DNA from: Ailurus styani
Lineage: Eukaryota; Chordata; Mammalia; Carnivora; Ailuridae
Assembly (NCBI GenBank): GCA_002007465.1
Contig: LNAC01000065.1
Span: 2,633,804-2,697,803 of the forward strand
Direction: 5' to 3'
Length of the DNA stretch: 64,000 nt
This document shows, piece after piece, positions 33,420 to 46,457 of the stretch. Numbering within the stretch: the stretch's first letter is position 1; every line of letters begins with the position of its first letter. The notes beneath the pieces were generated by a model. That model ran no database searches, had not been told where the DNA came from, and saw only the letters and a list, made by a program, of their open reading frames with translations. The position numbers and the translations under genes were made by a program.

Positions 33420-34240
33420 TTCCCATGGTCTGAATTTTGCTGATCCCAAACTCTCATGTGGAACCCAGCATGATCCATGCCCTTGGGATTTCCTGTAAAT
33501 TGCCAGTTGAATCCAGAGATTAGATGAGATACATCTTCTCTTCAAGACTCTGGCAAGACTAAGGAAGGTACATCATCTCTCGTTGTGCCTCTTTGTGTGT
33601 TCTGAGCAGCCACGACTGTGCAATACCTATAACTTTTTGCTCACTGGGCATTGCAAATAGTGAAATTCTAATTATTTATATATATATAATATTGTTATAT
33701 TATTATATATTATTGTATTATATTATTTATATATATAATTTTATTAGGTAGACTACTTTTATAAAGAGACACTTTTCATTTATTCTATTGGGATATTTAA
33801 TGTAATAGTCAATATAGGAAAGACAAGATACGTATTTGATTTATTCCATCTACTTACCAGTTTTCCAGATGATTCGTTATCATACTCTGAAAATGATTCT
33901 TTGTTTAAATATCATTAAAGAGTAACAAATTTAAATGAATTTGATTGTGATTATTATCATTGTTGAATCTCAAACTGACCCATCTTTGGTCAGTGGGAGC
34001 CTTTTCAGTTTGGCTCCTGAGTCCTATTGACATGATGTCAGTATCTTTGATAGCTTCTTTGTCATCTGAATGACAACTTGTTCGAGGCTCATCTTGAACA
34101 TTCCCTGTTTCGGACCTCAACCAACCATTTCTCCAAAACTCACTGATTTCTTTTAGTGAGAAATGGTGCTTTCACGCGAACTCTGGGTGCCAAGGGTGGC
34201 GATACCCAGTGAGGGACTGGTCAATGTTCAACAACTGAGT
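33420..34240 (+). repeat. Old interspersed repeat fragments around an AT microsatellite
   Basis: Phrases near 33440-33560 and 33985-34200 (agtgggagccttttcagttt, tggctcctgagtcctattga, tgacaacttgttcgaggctc, tttcttttagtgagaaatgg) recur in old mammalian LINE-type repeats. I cannot name the family. The A/T-only tract at 33671-33727 interrupts it. Confidence 0.4.
33667..33741. repeat. (TA)n-rich low-complexity tract
   Basis: About 75 bases made almost entirely of A and T. It contains the near-repeat attatttatatatat twice and short self-complementary stretches. Confidence 0.95.
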
Positions 34241-34799
34241 TTTTTTTTTTTTTTTAAAGCTGGATTTGTAGCATTTCCCAGTTTCCATGGTATAAACTCT
34301 CCCATTATGGCTGATTTCGATACATCAACATGAAGTCACTGAACGTAGGGTCGGGACGAGATGTGTACAATCTGTTCTCATCAGCTAGTAGAGACCAGCT
34401 TCATCATGCCACTAGTTATGTGTCTCATGAATTACTAGGGCTACTTCCAATTCAAGTTCAAGAATTTCTGATTCTCAAGGACATAAGGAATGATAGAATT
34501 GGAGTAGTCCATAATTACTCATTTGTTTTATCTTTATTGAAGGATAATAACAATAATCCTGACAGTAATAATCCTGATAGTACCACCATAAAAAATTACA
34601 TAATACATTTAAAAACTTTTGCATATCCACCCTATATTTTAACTTCTCATTAAAAAAACCCCTATTGTACAACTATATGTAGTTATACCGTATTTACATT
34701 GTGAGATCATATAGACATTACATTCTATACATCCTCTCTCTTAGCTCTTGTTTAGTCCAGGCTCCCTGGGTAACTATACACTTAATACTAACCTTCCAC

Positions 34800-35960
34800 C
34801 CTTATGTCAATGCTTTTCTAGTCATTTTGATAGTCTGAAGCTTGTTCTTTAGTAGGTTGGTCAGGAAGGATTCATGGAAAAAATTCTTGAGTTCTTGCAG
34901 ATTGATAACAATTTGTGCCCTTTATATTTTGAAAGTCTGTTTTTCTGGAGATAAAATTATTGGCTTATAATTTTCTTTGGTTGATTATCTTACATCCATT
35001 TCTAGCTTATTTTGACATAAGTAGTTGCTCTTGAAAAGTATAATGAAAATGTAACTTTCTTTCCTTTATAAATCACATGGGCTTTTTTTCCTAGATGCCG
35101 AAAGGACTTTTTCTTTAAAGTTCATTAATTTCACTAAAATTTTTCTGATGTTGGTTGTTCTAGGTTGACAGTCTCAGGCACATTGTGTGCTCTTTCAGCG
35201 CATGTTGCAAATGTGCTAAATGTGCCTCTTTCTTTGCTTTGCTTTTTTTCTTCAAGGACTCCTATTTTCTGGATGTCTGATCTTTGCCTGTCTTCAATAT
35301 TTGTCCCTTTCCCTTGAATCCTTTTTATCTTTTTCTTCATTTCTTTCTTATTTAAAACTTTTTTCTTTCTTTTTACCTCCTGTTTCTTTTAAGGTACTAT
35401 CCCTTGTGTTTGTTTGCTTTTTTATTTCTTTTAATTTACTATTCATTTCTGATATGAGTCTTTTTCTTCATTTCAAATTATTTTCAGAGGTTTTTTCCTA
35501 CTTCTGATTTATGTCACCATTTTGTAATGTTTTAACTTGTTTTATTATAGTATATTATACTTTTGACCTACTTATGGCATACTTTCACTGTGGCGATGTT
35601 ACTCTGTTTTTTATCGTTTTTTTTCTTTCGATAACTCTCTATGAGATTTGACTTTTGTCTTTTTCTGTTGGTTTTTTTTTTTCTGTGTAAAATTAGTTTT
35701 ATTAAACTCATTGAAGAGACAGTGTTCAGGAAAGCCTTTTTTCAATTTCCTACGGTTCCCTCTTCTGTTGTTTTCGTATAGTGGTAAAAGCATGGTCGCT
35801 TGTATACCAGGCTTTCCTGACTTGCTCTCCTCCTCAGCTGATCTGGACCTTGTTTTTCCTTTATCACTATCGTCTTTGTCCAGCTTAATTTGGATTCAGC
35901 TCCAAGTAGCTACTCCTGGGTGCAGGACCCTGAGCTGAAAGGGAGCCCTGGTAGATCCAT
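34800..35960. repeat. T-rich, LINE-like old repeat (tentative)
   Basis: A long T-rich stretch with phrases such as ggttggtcaggaaggattc, ttttctgatgttggttgttc, atttcctacggttccctctt and tggatgtctgatctttgcct. These resemble degraded LINE or HAL1-type sequence. It could also be unique T-rich DNA. No ORF of LINE length survives. Confidence 0.35.
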
Positions 35961-36914
35961 CCTGAGAGCTCTCGATGGCTTCAGCCCCTCAGTCCTTCTT
36001 ACTGGGACCTTTCATTTACTGCTAGTAGAGGTGGCAAGACCCCTCACTCCCTGCCCCGACTCGAGTTTCAGAGATGTTTGTCAAATCAGCCCACCTACCC
36101 TTTTCAGGAAATACTATTGGCTATTTAGGAGTTCTCCTGTTTTCAGGTCCATTAGATACTACCCTATTGTTCCTTTTTTCCCCTTCATGGACACTTATGT
36201 TAATGGTGGTTTGTCTTTACTAATATGTAATTTGGAATTTGTGAGAAAACTCGCCCCTAATTTTGTTTTAAATGTGTCCTTGGATTTTGGTTTTATTATT
36301 ATCTAATTATTCTGCCTATTTTTATGTAGGGATTTGAAGAGATTGAAAGACTGCTGTTGATGCCACTGTCATCTTCCCAGAATGGAGAAGTGGTTCTTCA
36401 CCTTCCCCGGCCTTGGACTGAGTGCTCTGAAAAATTGTCCATATGTTCATCATTTGCATGCAATGTCACATGACATTTGAGAGAGTTCCTAGATGCCTTG
36501 AAGTCTGACCGTGCTCCCCTAGAGGTCCCAAGCTAGGAAACTCTGGTCAGGAGTGATTAAGTATTAAGGATAAGGGTAGACTAAAGGCTGATAAAGTGGT
36601 GTACTTGCTACCCTATCTCTATTGGGAGTTGGTTTTATCAATGATAACTCTAAGATCTACCTATCAAATGTTAAGATAATTCTATTGGGCTCCTTGGTTC
36701 CAGACAGACAATCCAGAGACAGAAAAAGGGCAGTGGAATTTGTTGGAAAGGTTAAAGGAAAGATGACAGCGGCAGGATACCAAAGCAACCAACGTAAGTA
36801 GGACAAACGGACATCAGATAAACAAGGGGGAATGTTGGAATCATGAGGCTGGAGGAAACCTGAGAGTTCATCTGATCTGCAGCCTCAGATCTTCATAGAG
36901 TAGAGAGTCTAAAC

Positions 36915-37078
36915 CTAGGGTTTCTCCAAGTGTGGTTACCCGAGCACCTGCACCAGAATTTCCGGGTTTGCTCGTTAAAATGCAGATTCCCAGGCTCTTG
37001 GCCCTGACCCTCTTGGGTAGGGGTTCTAGTAATCTGCATTTTACCAGTCGCCTGAAAAATCACTGGTCTAAACGATGC
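36915..37078. repeat. MER5-family remnant
   Basis: gggtttctccaagtgtggtt, gcacctgcaccagaatttcc, ctcgttaaaatgcagattcc, ggggttctagtaatctgcat and aaaaatcactggtctaaac follow the MER5 layout with diverged ends. Confidence 0.7.
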
Positions 37079-38112
37079 AGAAAAGCATGGCATCTGGTCT
37101 CCTGAAGGACTCTAGGTGTGGAGGTGCCACATCTTTGAACTGCACAGTACAACAATAATAACAATGATAATGATACTATCACTTTTGCTCTTACTAGCAC
37201 TGCTTCTCCTACTATTGTGTCCTCAAGACTTCTCCCTTTGGACACAGGAGATCAACAGATTTCCAGGAATTTCTGCTGCCTATCACAAGCAGTCGAGATC
37301 CACTTGTGCCATATGGAATGCTACATTTGGCTCAAGTTGTTTTGAGAGAAAACAGTCCTGGAGAAAAATGCCGCTGCTGCTCACATGGAGTGCATCTTGG
37401 CTTTTGGTGGCCTCTGATTAAAGGAACTGCCAGATCCCCTCTGAGAGCTCACAGTGATCTCACAAAAGACCATATGGGTTATGTCCCTGGCGGTGTGTCG
37501 GAGAACTGGGCTTTGAGAAGTTAACTCTGCTCCAGCATCCCAAGTCTCCACTCTGGTCTGGAGGGAAATTTCTATTCGATTTCTTCCTCCAACACTGATT
37601 GGATGTGGTCTTATGAATGCTGGAGCCTCGGCAGGTGACCCCAGAATTCACATTTAACACATAGGTGGCCAGCCCTGCCCACACCCTCTCTGGCTCACTC
37701 AGTACCCCATGGGGCCAGACCCTTCCCCTCAGCTCCCAGAAGAGTGCATGCATGAGGGGGACTGAGCTCTATGTGCACATGGGCAGGGATTCCACGGCGG
37801 ATGCATAATTGTACTCATCTACCTCTGGGGAAAAAGAAACATTCCCTTCTGTATTGGTAACTGCAATGTGGAGCCTAGGGGTCAGGACTCTCAGAGCATG
37901 ATCTTAAAGTGGAAACTACCTTTAATACTTTCATGGGGTGGGTAATAGCAGACACCAAACACAGATGGCTGAGGTTCTGGCTGCTGTGACTGCTTCTGAG
38001 TTTGAGCAAAAATCTCCAACTCTTTATGCTCTTGGTTTTCTCGTTCCTAAGGAGGCGCATGGTGTTATGTTAGATCTGGTTAGATAACTACTTAGCTATT
38101 GCAATTACCTTG

Positions 38113-38551
38113 TGTATTTGTTTCCCAGGACTGCTGTGACAAAGTACAATGAACTGGGTGGCTTAAAACAACAGGAATTTTTTGTTTCACAGTTCTGGAG
38201 GCTAGAAGTCTGAGATCAAGTTATTGGCAGGGTTGGTTCCTTCTCAGGACTTGTCCCATGCCTCTCTCCCAGCTTTTGGTGAGAGTCAGCAATTCTGGGT
38301 ATTCCTGGGCTTATAGATGCATTACTCCAACCTCTACCTTCACCTCCCTGTACTGTTTTCCCTGTGTTTTCACACGACCAAACTCTTCTTATAAGCAAAC
38401 CAGTGATACTGGATTCCAGTATGACTTCACCTTAATTAATTGCATCTACAATGAACCTATTTCCAAATTAGGTTACATTTTGAGGTAATGGGGTCGAAAT
38501 TTCAATAACTTTCAATAACTTTTTTAGGGGGTAAATGATTCAGCCTATAAC
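38113..38551 (-). repeat. MaLR LTR (MLT1/MST class, antisense)
   Basis: The antisense MaLR text is well kept: gtttcccaggactgctgtga, actgggtggcttaaaacaac, gttctggaggctagaagtct, gcattactccaacctctacc, cttaattaattgcatctaca and tatttccaaattaggttaca. The frames at 38216-38488 are LTR translations. Confidence 0.9.
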
Positions 38552-38609
38552 TTCCTTCTTCTGAAAAATCCCAAGTCTTCTATTTATTAAAAAAAATATT
38601 TTTTTGGTA

Positions 38610-38838
38610 GTAGTTAAAAAGACAGGCTGGGTGTGAATCATAGCTTTGCTACTTATTATCTATGAGTGGGCAAATTTCCTAAGCTCTTTGAGCCTCATTT
38701 CCGTCATCTCTAAAATGGAAATAGCTTATAATAGTGACCTCATAGGGAAGAGGATTAAGTGAGATGAAAATCGACACAATTTTTAGCATAGTTTCAGGCA
38801 CATAACAAGCACTCAATAAATATTAGTTAAAATTATTA
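38610..38838 (+). repeat. MIR SINE, near full length
   Basis: Clear sense MIR: gggtgtgaatcatagctttg, ctacttattatctatgagtg, agcctcatttccgtcatctc, taaaatggaaatagcttata, agaggattaagtgagatg and acaagcactcaataaatatt. Confidence 0.92.
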
Positions 38839-38839
38839 T

Positions 38840-39825
38840 TAATTTTTTCACTGCATCCCTGAAGGAGTTTTGTAAGTATTAGAAATATATTTCAAACATC
38901 CCCAAGTCAATTTACTCACGAAACACCCACAAATACCCTGCAGAGTTCATGATATTTTTTCTGCTGGCCACTGGAGTCCTGAGACAGATACTGCAGTTTC
39001 CCTCAGAAGACTCCCTTCTCTTCCTGGAGCCGCGTGTCTGGGGAGGCACTGCTCACGGTCTCCCAACAACAGGATTGCAGTGGAGCGTTTACACTGAGAG
39101 GCTCCTAACACACATCTCCGTGTCTCTGCAGGAATGAGGCCCTTGCTCAGAAAGTGGGTGTTTTCATAGTGGGCATCAAGTTTTTAAGATACCTGAGAGC
39201 AGACCTTCCTCATCATCACATTTGTTTCTCTAGGTCTTCGTTTTCCTTGAGGCCATTCTAACTTTCCATACTCTCAGTGCACCTTCTCTGACCACTCAGC
39301 AAATTCAGTAGCATGCTTGTCCTGTGGCTCTTTAGGAAGAAAAAACTTTCTCGCACCCTCCTTCTGGCCCCCCACTCGCCCCAGGAAATGTTGACTGCTG
39401 TAACCTACTGAGTTTGTTATGGCTATGGGAACCAGGGTATGCGACATTAGGGTATTTCAGAGCTATGAAATGAAGCCCATTCCGGAGACATCAGAAGCTC
39501 TATTTCCTTTGACTGACAAGACACAAGAGGAGAGCTCTTTGTTGTTATAGGGTCACATGTCATAAGTAATCTCATTCTCCTCTCCAGGCACATTCTTCTC
39601 TCAGATGCAGTCACTTTAAATTTTTTTTTTTTTTACCTCTAACCCCTGTCTGGAAATACATTTTACAGTTGCTACTCAGTACACGCCCTAGCATCTGCTC
39701 CATCATACATATATAACACTAAAAATACTTCAGCGATGCACTGGATCTGTTCCTGTTCCTATCCCCTTTCCTCTGGTATTCCCCTATGCTATCCTGTCTT
39801 ACCCCATTCCATTCCATCTGTCTTC
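38840..39825. other. Unique sequence, no gene recognised
   Basis: No recognisable coding, RNA or named repeat feature. A 12-14 T run lies near 39620-39635. Confidence 0.5.
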
Positions 39826-40235
39826 TATTAGGGTTACACTAGATATCACTAGTGGGCACTAATAGCCAAGCCTCCTCCTACCTGAAGTAGGTTCATCAGC
39901 TTTTTTGAAGGGGGTGTAGTTAGATGACTAATTATGGCCAATGTGTCATTTCTGCACTGAAACACAGACTGGAAACTTCTATTTTGATTAAGCCATGATT
40001 ATTTAGGGCTGACATGCAAACTCTCAGCTGACTTCTTCCCTGCTACAGTGACCCAAGGAGGCTTCAGGTTGAGATAGCAGAGCCATAGGCTGAAAGTTCT
40101 GGATCACTGAACTGCCACATCCTTTGCAGCCTTTAAGTGTGAGAGAAGGAAACTGTGTGATGGACCGCTGAGAGTTGGGAAAAGTTTGTTATCGAGGCAG
40201 AGTCTATCCTATTCTGACTAATACAGTATTCTCTT
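39825..40235 (+). repeat. LTR-like old repeat (tentative)
   Basis: The right end (tctatcctattctgactaat, then acag) and the middle (gagatagcagagccataggc, ggatcactgaactgccacat) resemble the 3' half of a mammalian LTR family. Highly diverged, and the family is not named. Confidence 0.4.
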
Positions 40236-40734
40236 CCATTTCATATGTTGTTTAGAAATGCTGGTCATGATCCATTATGGATACTTTCCTACAGTTTGTA
40301 AATCATTTTCCCAAAGCATCTGCCACATCGATAGCCTTGAAATATAGACAGAGAGAGGACTCTCCACGGTGGAGGGACAGGCCAGCACTGTCTCTCCTCA
40401 GGGTCCTAACTTCCTGGAGTTGGTTGATGTCAGGAATAAGGACGAAGTCATTGTGTGACTAGGTTCCTAGAGAATTAGGCTGCGATGCTCTGGTGGGATA
40501 GGTCCCAGGGACTAGTTTCAAAGATGACTGAATAGTGAACTTAGCCTTTTTGTGGGATTTTTGCTTTTTTGGACATACACGGCTCCAGATTCAGGCCTCA
40601 TATATTCTTGAGCCTTGAACTTCATTGCCCTCTGTTGATCCCATCCCACTTACCTTTCCAATCTTATCCCCCACAGTCTTTCACAAACCTTAGTTCCTGA
40701 TAAATAAAATTAAGTGCTGATTCCCATTTATTTA

Positions 40735-40925
40735 TCACCGAGTTTCTGCGCCTTTGCATATGCTGTTCCCTCCATTTGAACAACTTTGTTTTCAGCTGGC
40801 ACTTGGAAATATTAAATTCATTCAGATATAGCTCAACTGTCACTGCCTCTGAAACCTCATTGATCTTTTATTTACTGCTCTCTTAGGATTTACCACTCTC
40901 CACTAACATAGTTATTAAAATATAG
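40735..40925 (+). repeat. L2 LINE fragment
   Basis: gcgcctttgcatatgctgtt, ccctccatttgaacaacttt and tagctcaactgtcactgcct follow the L2 3' region in sense orientation. Confidence 0.7.
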
Positions 40926-41745
40926 TTCTCCTCCTCCAATCTCATCTTGAGCCAGAGCTGCTGCTCTTTTAATTTTTTTCATAAAATTCTATCCAGATAA
41001 AAGGGTTGCTATGAACAATAATCACAACACATACCCCAAAGTTAGAAAATCTCCTGACTTAAAAAGACAATGTCGATTTACTGAGGTTGACATGGAAAGC
41101 TTTTCTCAACAACTTACAGTTTCCATATCCACCAAATACATTACAGACTTTTATCTTTGTATGCTCTGTTTCCATTACCATGTCTTTCCTCACTTTGTCT
41201 TTCAGGGAGACCTGTTTATTCTTTAAAGCCTATGGACTAGATCTGCAAGTATTTGCCTACCCAATCTCCAGTCTCTTACAACAGAAGGAGATTCTATTTC
41301 CTCAGCAGATTGAACAGCCAATGAAATGGAAAAAGTTTGTTGGGTAGAATTTCTAGAAAAGTTCCTTAAAGACAGCATCAGTTTTGCTCTTTCTCCCTTC
41401 TTGCCTGGAACTTAAAATGAGCTGTCTGGAGCTCCAGCAGCCATATTGGGGCCATAAGTTACACTTGAAGATAGAAGCTGTATACTAAGGATTATAAAGG
41501 ACAAAGATAGAAGGACCAGAGAAATATTGATGACATCATGGAACTCTATTACCAGTTGTTGATTGTCTAATGCTGGACTTCTTTTACATGACATGAAAAA
41601 TCTATTTAATTAAGCCATGGTTATTAAGATTTTTCTGTTAAATGAAGCCAAATACAGTCCTAATGGACACATAGCTCAATGCAAATAGTACCTCTTTGTG
41701 TCTATCCCTGTATTCTAACTAGAGAATTTTTTCACTGGGGCTCCC
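40926..41745. other. Unique sequence, no gene recognised
   Basis: The frames at 41011-41347 and 41412-41594 carry no domain or splice evidence. Confidence 0.45.
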
Positions 41746-41749
41746 ATGG

Positions 41750-41940
41750 GCCTTCATTCAGACCCCTCTGCTTACATTTCTCATAATGTATCAGAATTAT
41801 TTGCCCATATATCTCCTCTTCTGTTAGACTCTGAGCTCCTTGAGGGAGAAAACTTTTCTCCTTCCTTCTTTTGTCTGCAGTGATTACTGCCCAATAACCA
41901 GAAATGAGTGTTCTTGACTGATGTTCATCGAATTTAATTG
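41750..41940 (+). repeat. L2 LINE 3' end
   Basis: ctgttagactctgagctcct followed by tgagggagaaaacttttctc and a diverged cccaataaccagaaatgagt is an L2 3' end. Confidence 0.75.
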
Positions 41941-43915
41941 AGACTTGAAAAGCATTGAGGGTTTTCTGTTCACCTGCAAATTATTTTGGGGAAGGTATTA
42001 TCTGAAACCTGAACCTTATTTGGGATTTAGTTGGCAAGAAAGAAAGTCATGGGAAATGGCACTGGATGGACTGGATGGGAGTCTGGACTGGCCCCTGGAA
42101 GGAAAGGTGGGGAAAACTGCAGCCGTGGATTTCGGTCTGTCCGGTTCTCCCAAGGGTGGCTGGCTCTCCTTGGCTGTTATGCTTTCCCGCATACAAAACC
42201 TCACTCCCCTGCAAAGCCCTGAGAGGAGACTGCCTGCGTGAGGAATGCTTTCCATTGCCCCTCCTGCCGCTCCGAAAAGCAAAGCTTCTCTCCTGAGACT
42301 GGGTATCACAGATAACTGACTCCTTGGGCATACCTGCAAGTCCCTCCTCTGTGCCCCAGCCCTGTCCCTTTGGTCCTCCTGAACCACTTTGGAAGGGTCC
42401 GTCACTCTTGAGTTGCAAGATTAAATGAATGCATGTTTGGATAAGATGCTTTTGGGCCCTAGATCAAAGTCTTCACTGCTCGGGGTCTGGACCCCTTTCA
42501 GAGCAGGTATAAAACCTGCCTTCCCCTTTCAGTGAATTATGGGTGCGAAAAGAGAGAAGTGCCACCCCTCTCCACCACATCAATACATCTTCTCAGGAGG
42601 AGAGCTCAGATGGCATGCTCAGAAACCAACGTACGGAGAAGATGGAGAGATGTACTTTCTAGTAAAACCACTCAAAAATTTTATTGGCATGGACAAATAC
42701 GATTTTTTGGCTAAAAAAAAAACAACCGCCATTAGAGAGCAAATTAAACCATGCCTCATAATATGCTTATTCTTCCCTTGTAAAAATAATAAGAACTGTT
42801 TTGGTTTTTATTATTTTATTATTATATTAAAAGCTATGTGTTTGTGTGCCTGCTTTAAGCAACAGTTCCAGGGCCTTTTTCTGGAAGCCACAGATCTGGA
42901 TCGATGCCAAACCAGTGGCAGGAGCTGTCCTGCTTGCCACAGAAAAGGAAGAGAAAGCACTGAGTCGTTATACAACTTCACTCTACTAAATCAAACCTTC
43001 CATTTGCCATGATTATTTACCATTGCTTTGTAATTGTGAGCAGACAGCTGAGTGGAGCTGGAAGTCTATTCATTCTTTAAAGTGACATAAAGTGGCACTT
43101 GGAGTCCCAAACGATAATTGTTCTTTTCTCCTTGTTAATATCTAACCGCTGCTAGGAGTTCTGTGAAAGATTCATTTAATGCCAGCTCCAGAAATTTCTG
43201 TGGGATTTGGCTCTTGGCCTCTTTTTTGAAACCCAATTTGAAATCACTCTGAGGAACTGGGAAGGCTGAATTGATTGTGACCTTCATTGCAGAATTCCTT
43301 TCTAAATATTTTAGCAGCATGGAGAACTTTCCCTCATTTTCATCCCTCTACTACTCAGTAGTGGTCATGGCTGGGAAGTATCGGCAGTTTCTCAGCAATA
43401 TGATTACTGTGAGGACATTTCCAGCTCAATCGGAATCTTAGGAATTCAAATCTGGCAAGGAAACTAGGTCTTAGGAGATTTCCACCTTGGTGTCTAAATA
43501 AAAACTTGAAGCCCATGGGAACCACTCTGCAGTGGTGGGAGGGTCCTTGCTTTTTGGCCATGCTCTCAGGGGTCTCCCCCACTCACACCGAAGTGATCAT
43601 TTATGGGTAAGCTGTCAAACCTAGGAAATTTTTTGCTGACAACTTGAGTGATACAGACAGCCACATCCCTTTGGCTGTACATGAGGTTTCAAATATCCTT
43701 GCGATCTCCGCTGATCAACTTCAAGTATGGTAGGAAAGGTAAGTGTATGCTGATATCAATGGGCCTTTCTATAGTATAGATGAGTTTCTGCTATTCTTGC
43801 CGCTCCGATTTTAAATTCTATGCAAAACTTTTGAGTTTCTGACCTGGGCTAGAATAAAAAGCAGTAGTTCATGCCTCTCTGACCCTCTGGCTCAGGATTG
43901 CAATGTTAATGGTGT
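41941..43915. other. Unique sequence, no gene recognised
   Basis: Frames of 120-157 codons occur at 42016-42418 (minus) and 42539-43012 (plus), but none shows a recognisable domain or believable exon edges. A 61-codon minus frame at 43135-43320 is discussed under rejected items. Confidence 0.4.
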
Positions 43916-43917
43916 CC

Positions 43918-44115
43918 AGCATTTATTAAAGACTAAGAATGTTGGAATTTCTGTGTTAAGCACTTTATATGAATAATCTCCTTTAATCCTGGGAGGTAGC
44001 TTTATCATTGTCCCCATTATATGGGTGAGGAAACTGAGGCACGGGGAGGCAAAGGAGCCAGCCCATGCCATACAGCTAGGAAGTGGTAAAGCCAGGATGA
44101 GAATTCAGGCTGCTG
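43918..44115 (-). repeat. MIR SINE (antisense)
   Basis: A well-kept antisense MIR: agcatttattaaagactaag, gttaagcactttatatgaat, cattatatgggtgaggaaac, tgaggcacggggaggcaaag and gccatacagctaggaagtgg. Confidence 0.9.
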
Positions 44116-46270
44116 TAATGTCAGCCTGACTCTCCATCTCTTTGACTCTGGAACTCAGTGCAGCATGATCACGTCAGTGGTCTGGAAAAAAGTCATCGGT
44201 GACTCCTAAGGTGACTCTTAGGAGGTCTTAGAAAAGACCTTCACTTTTCTGAATTCTCTGAGGCTGCTTTGGCACCATTCATTCATACACGAGGTCATCA
44301 ACCCAACAGGTGACTGCAGTCCAGGAACTTAGTGGCATGATTCATGCGCTTGGTTTGGGAGAATTACCCACAATTTCATATTTGTCATGGGAGAATTTAC
44401 TGGCGATGTCTATTGGCAATGGTTGGGGTTTTAACATTTTTCATCCCATGTATCACTGGTTGTTTGAGGAAAAAGAAGAGAAGGAAAGAATAATAGGGAC
44501 ACCATGGAAGACGAACAAAGGTCTCTCACCATCCCTACTTTCTATGATAGTTTTGAGGTTCTATTCATGAGTAGTAGTGTTTCAAGCATTTTAGGACTTG
44601 GATACACAGTTGAGACAGTATGAGATGTGGCTTATAACCCAGAACCCAGGAGAGGTTGGAATATAGAGGTGAGTGATGCACACAGAACTGAAAGATTCTT
44701 CTCTCTTTCATCCAACAAGACAGAGGTCAAGGGCTTTCAAAAACTGGTGACTTTGGAAGTTGGAGAATTTTCATATTATACAGCCATCTGCTGACTGAAT
44801 GATAGGTGTAATTTTCTCCTCATTGGGCTACTTTTTTTGTTGCTGGTTTTAAGAGTGTTTGCAAAGAAAGTTTTGTGTTTTCTGGAGTTGGTAGTGGTAG
44901 AGAAGGAGTGAGGGTCTCAGTAAACCTTCCTAGGACCTGCCTGAGAGCTAAGACAAGGCCTTGGGCCAGTGTGTACAGTGCTGCTGGACATAGAGGCTCT
45001 GTGACCTTCTTGAGGACTTGGAGGCAACCAGGCCAAGCAAGCATCCCAAGGCTCTTTCTATTGGCCTCTGAGGGGCCCCAGGACTCCTGACACCATTCAG
45101 AGCCCATGGAGTAAGTCTGAAATTCTGAACGGAGACTAAGGCATTCTCAGTACAGGCAGTGCCCAAGGTCCCCACCATCACCCACCCCTTCGTGATGTCC
45201 CTTCAGGCTCCCGAACTTCCTCTCTGATGGAGACTCACAGAGTGTTCTTGCTAAGCTAGGCCTGCACTGTTGTGCACTATAGAATGATACTGTTTTTCTC
45301 CCATTGATACTTCCCAGTTTAGGGATACAGTTCTAGATCTAAGTGGAGCTAGACAGCAACCACACCAGATTTCAATGACAGCAGATAACCATCAAGGAGG
45401 GTAACTTCTGGTGTTCCCCCAGGAAACAAACAACTCAGATGAACTCCAAACTTGACAAAACTGGTGCCAATGCAGGTCACCTTTGAGTCATTATAGCCCG
45501 TGTCATTAGAAGTCTTAAAGCAAAATGTGACTTCCCTATTTCTGGACCTCACAAGGTGTGTGTCAACACCTCCATCTCTCAGGTCCTTCTCTGTCCTGGT
45601 AACTGGGTTGGCGTGAAATGGGGGATGATTGCTGGGAAGTAGGGAAGGCCCCAGAATGCCCAGCAAGGTAGCTCTAGATGGAGAGTTGGTATCGACCTGA
45701 AAGAGGTGGGAAAACTGACAACATTTCTTATTCTGTGCTTGCCTTTGGCTTGGCCAGCTCAGACTTTGGGCAAGAGATTTTTCTTTGCCAATTTAGAAGA
45801 TTGCTAATAAAGTAAATTGATTTATTTGATGACTCAAAAAATAGTCCCTTAAGGGGTAGACATCAGAGGGTGCCATAGATTAAGAAAAAAAATTCTTTTA
45901 CTGCTTCTTTACACTCTGGGAATTTCTTTTCCCATGCTTACATTGCCAGCTTCTCTCGTGATTTGGTGTTTCATTTCAATGATTCACAGGTTCCCGAACT
46001 TGAAAGAAGAACCTGGAGCAGACTGCCCATTGTTTTGAGTTATCCTTGCAAATTCGCTCTCTCTTTGCCTACACAATGAAGGAGCTGACTCTATAGCTAT
46101 TCCCTCAGGATTTGGAATAATGCCCATTGCTGCTATTCATGCAGGCCAATACAATCATTTCCTCATTTTCTGCTTAGCACCTTGTCCTTCAGTGGTGATG
46201 GAATAAGAGTCAGTTAGTTTATAGAATTGTTGCATCTGTGGACCTTTGCACTTTATTTTTTTATTTTTAT
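44116..46270. other. Unique sequence, no gene recognised
   Basis: The minus frame at 45349-45666 (105 codons) is unusually even in composition but has no splice or family support. No repeats recognised. Confidence 0.4.
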
Positions 46271-46281
46271 TTTTATTTATT

Positions 46282-46457
46282 TTTATTTTTTTAGGTTTTA
46301 TTTATTTGACAGAGAGAGATCACAAGTAGGCAGAGAGAGAGGAGGAAGCAGGCTCCCTGCTGAGCAGAGAGCCCGATGCAGGACTTGATCCCAGGACCCT
46401 GAGATCACGACCCAAGCCAAAGGCAGAGGCTTAACCCACTGAGCCACCCAGGCACCC
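46282..46457 (-). mobile_element. CAN-SINE
   Basis: An antisense copy with gatcacaagtaggcagagag, gaagcaggctccctgctgag and gagccacccaggcaccc. It follows a (TTTTA)n-rich tract at about 46255-46291, which blurs its target-site duplication. Confidence 0.93.

Noticed and set aside
42016..43012. Frames of 120-157 codons on both strands
   Set aside because: No recognisable domain, no paired splice signals, and mutually overlapping frames on both strands.
43135..43320. 61-codon minus frame with a protein-like peptide
   Set aside because: An acceptor-like tatttag precedes it, but without a pyrimidine tract, and there is no family match. Too short to call.
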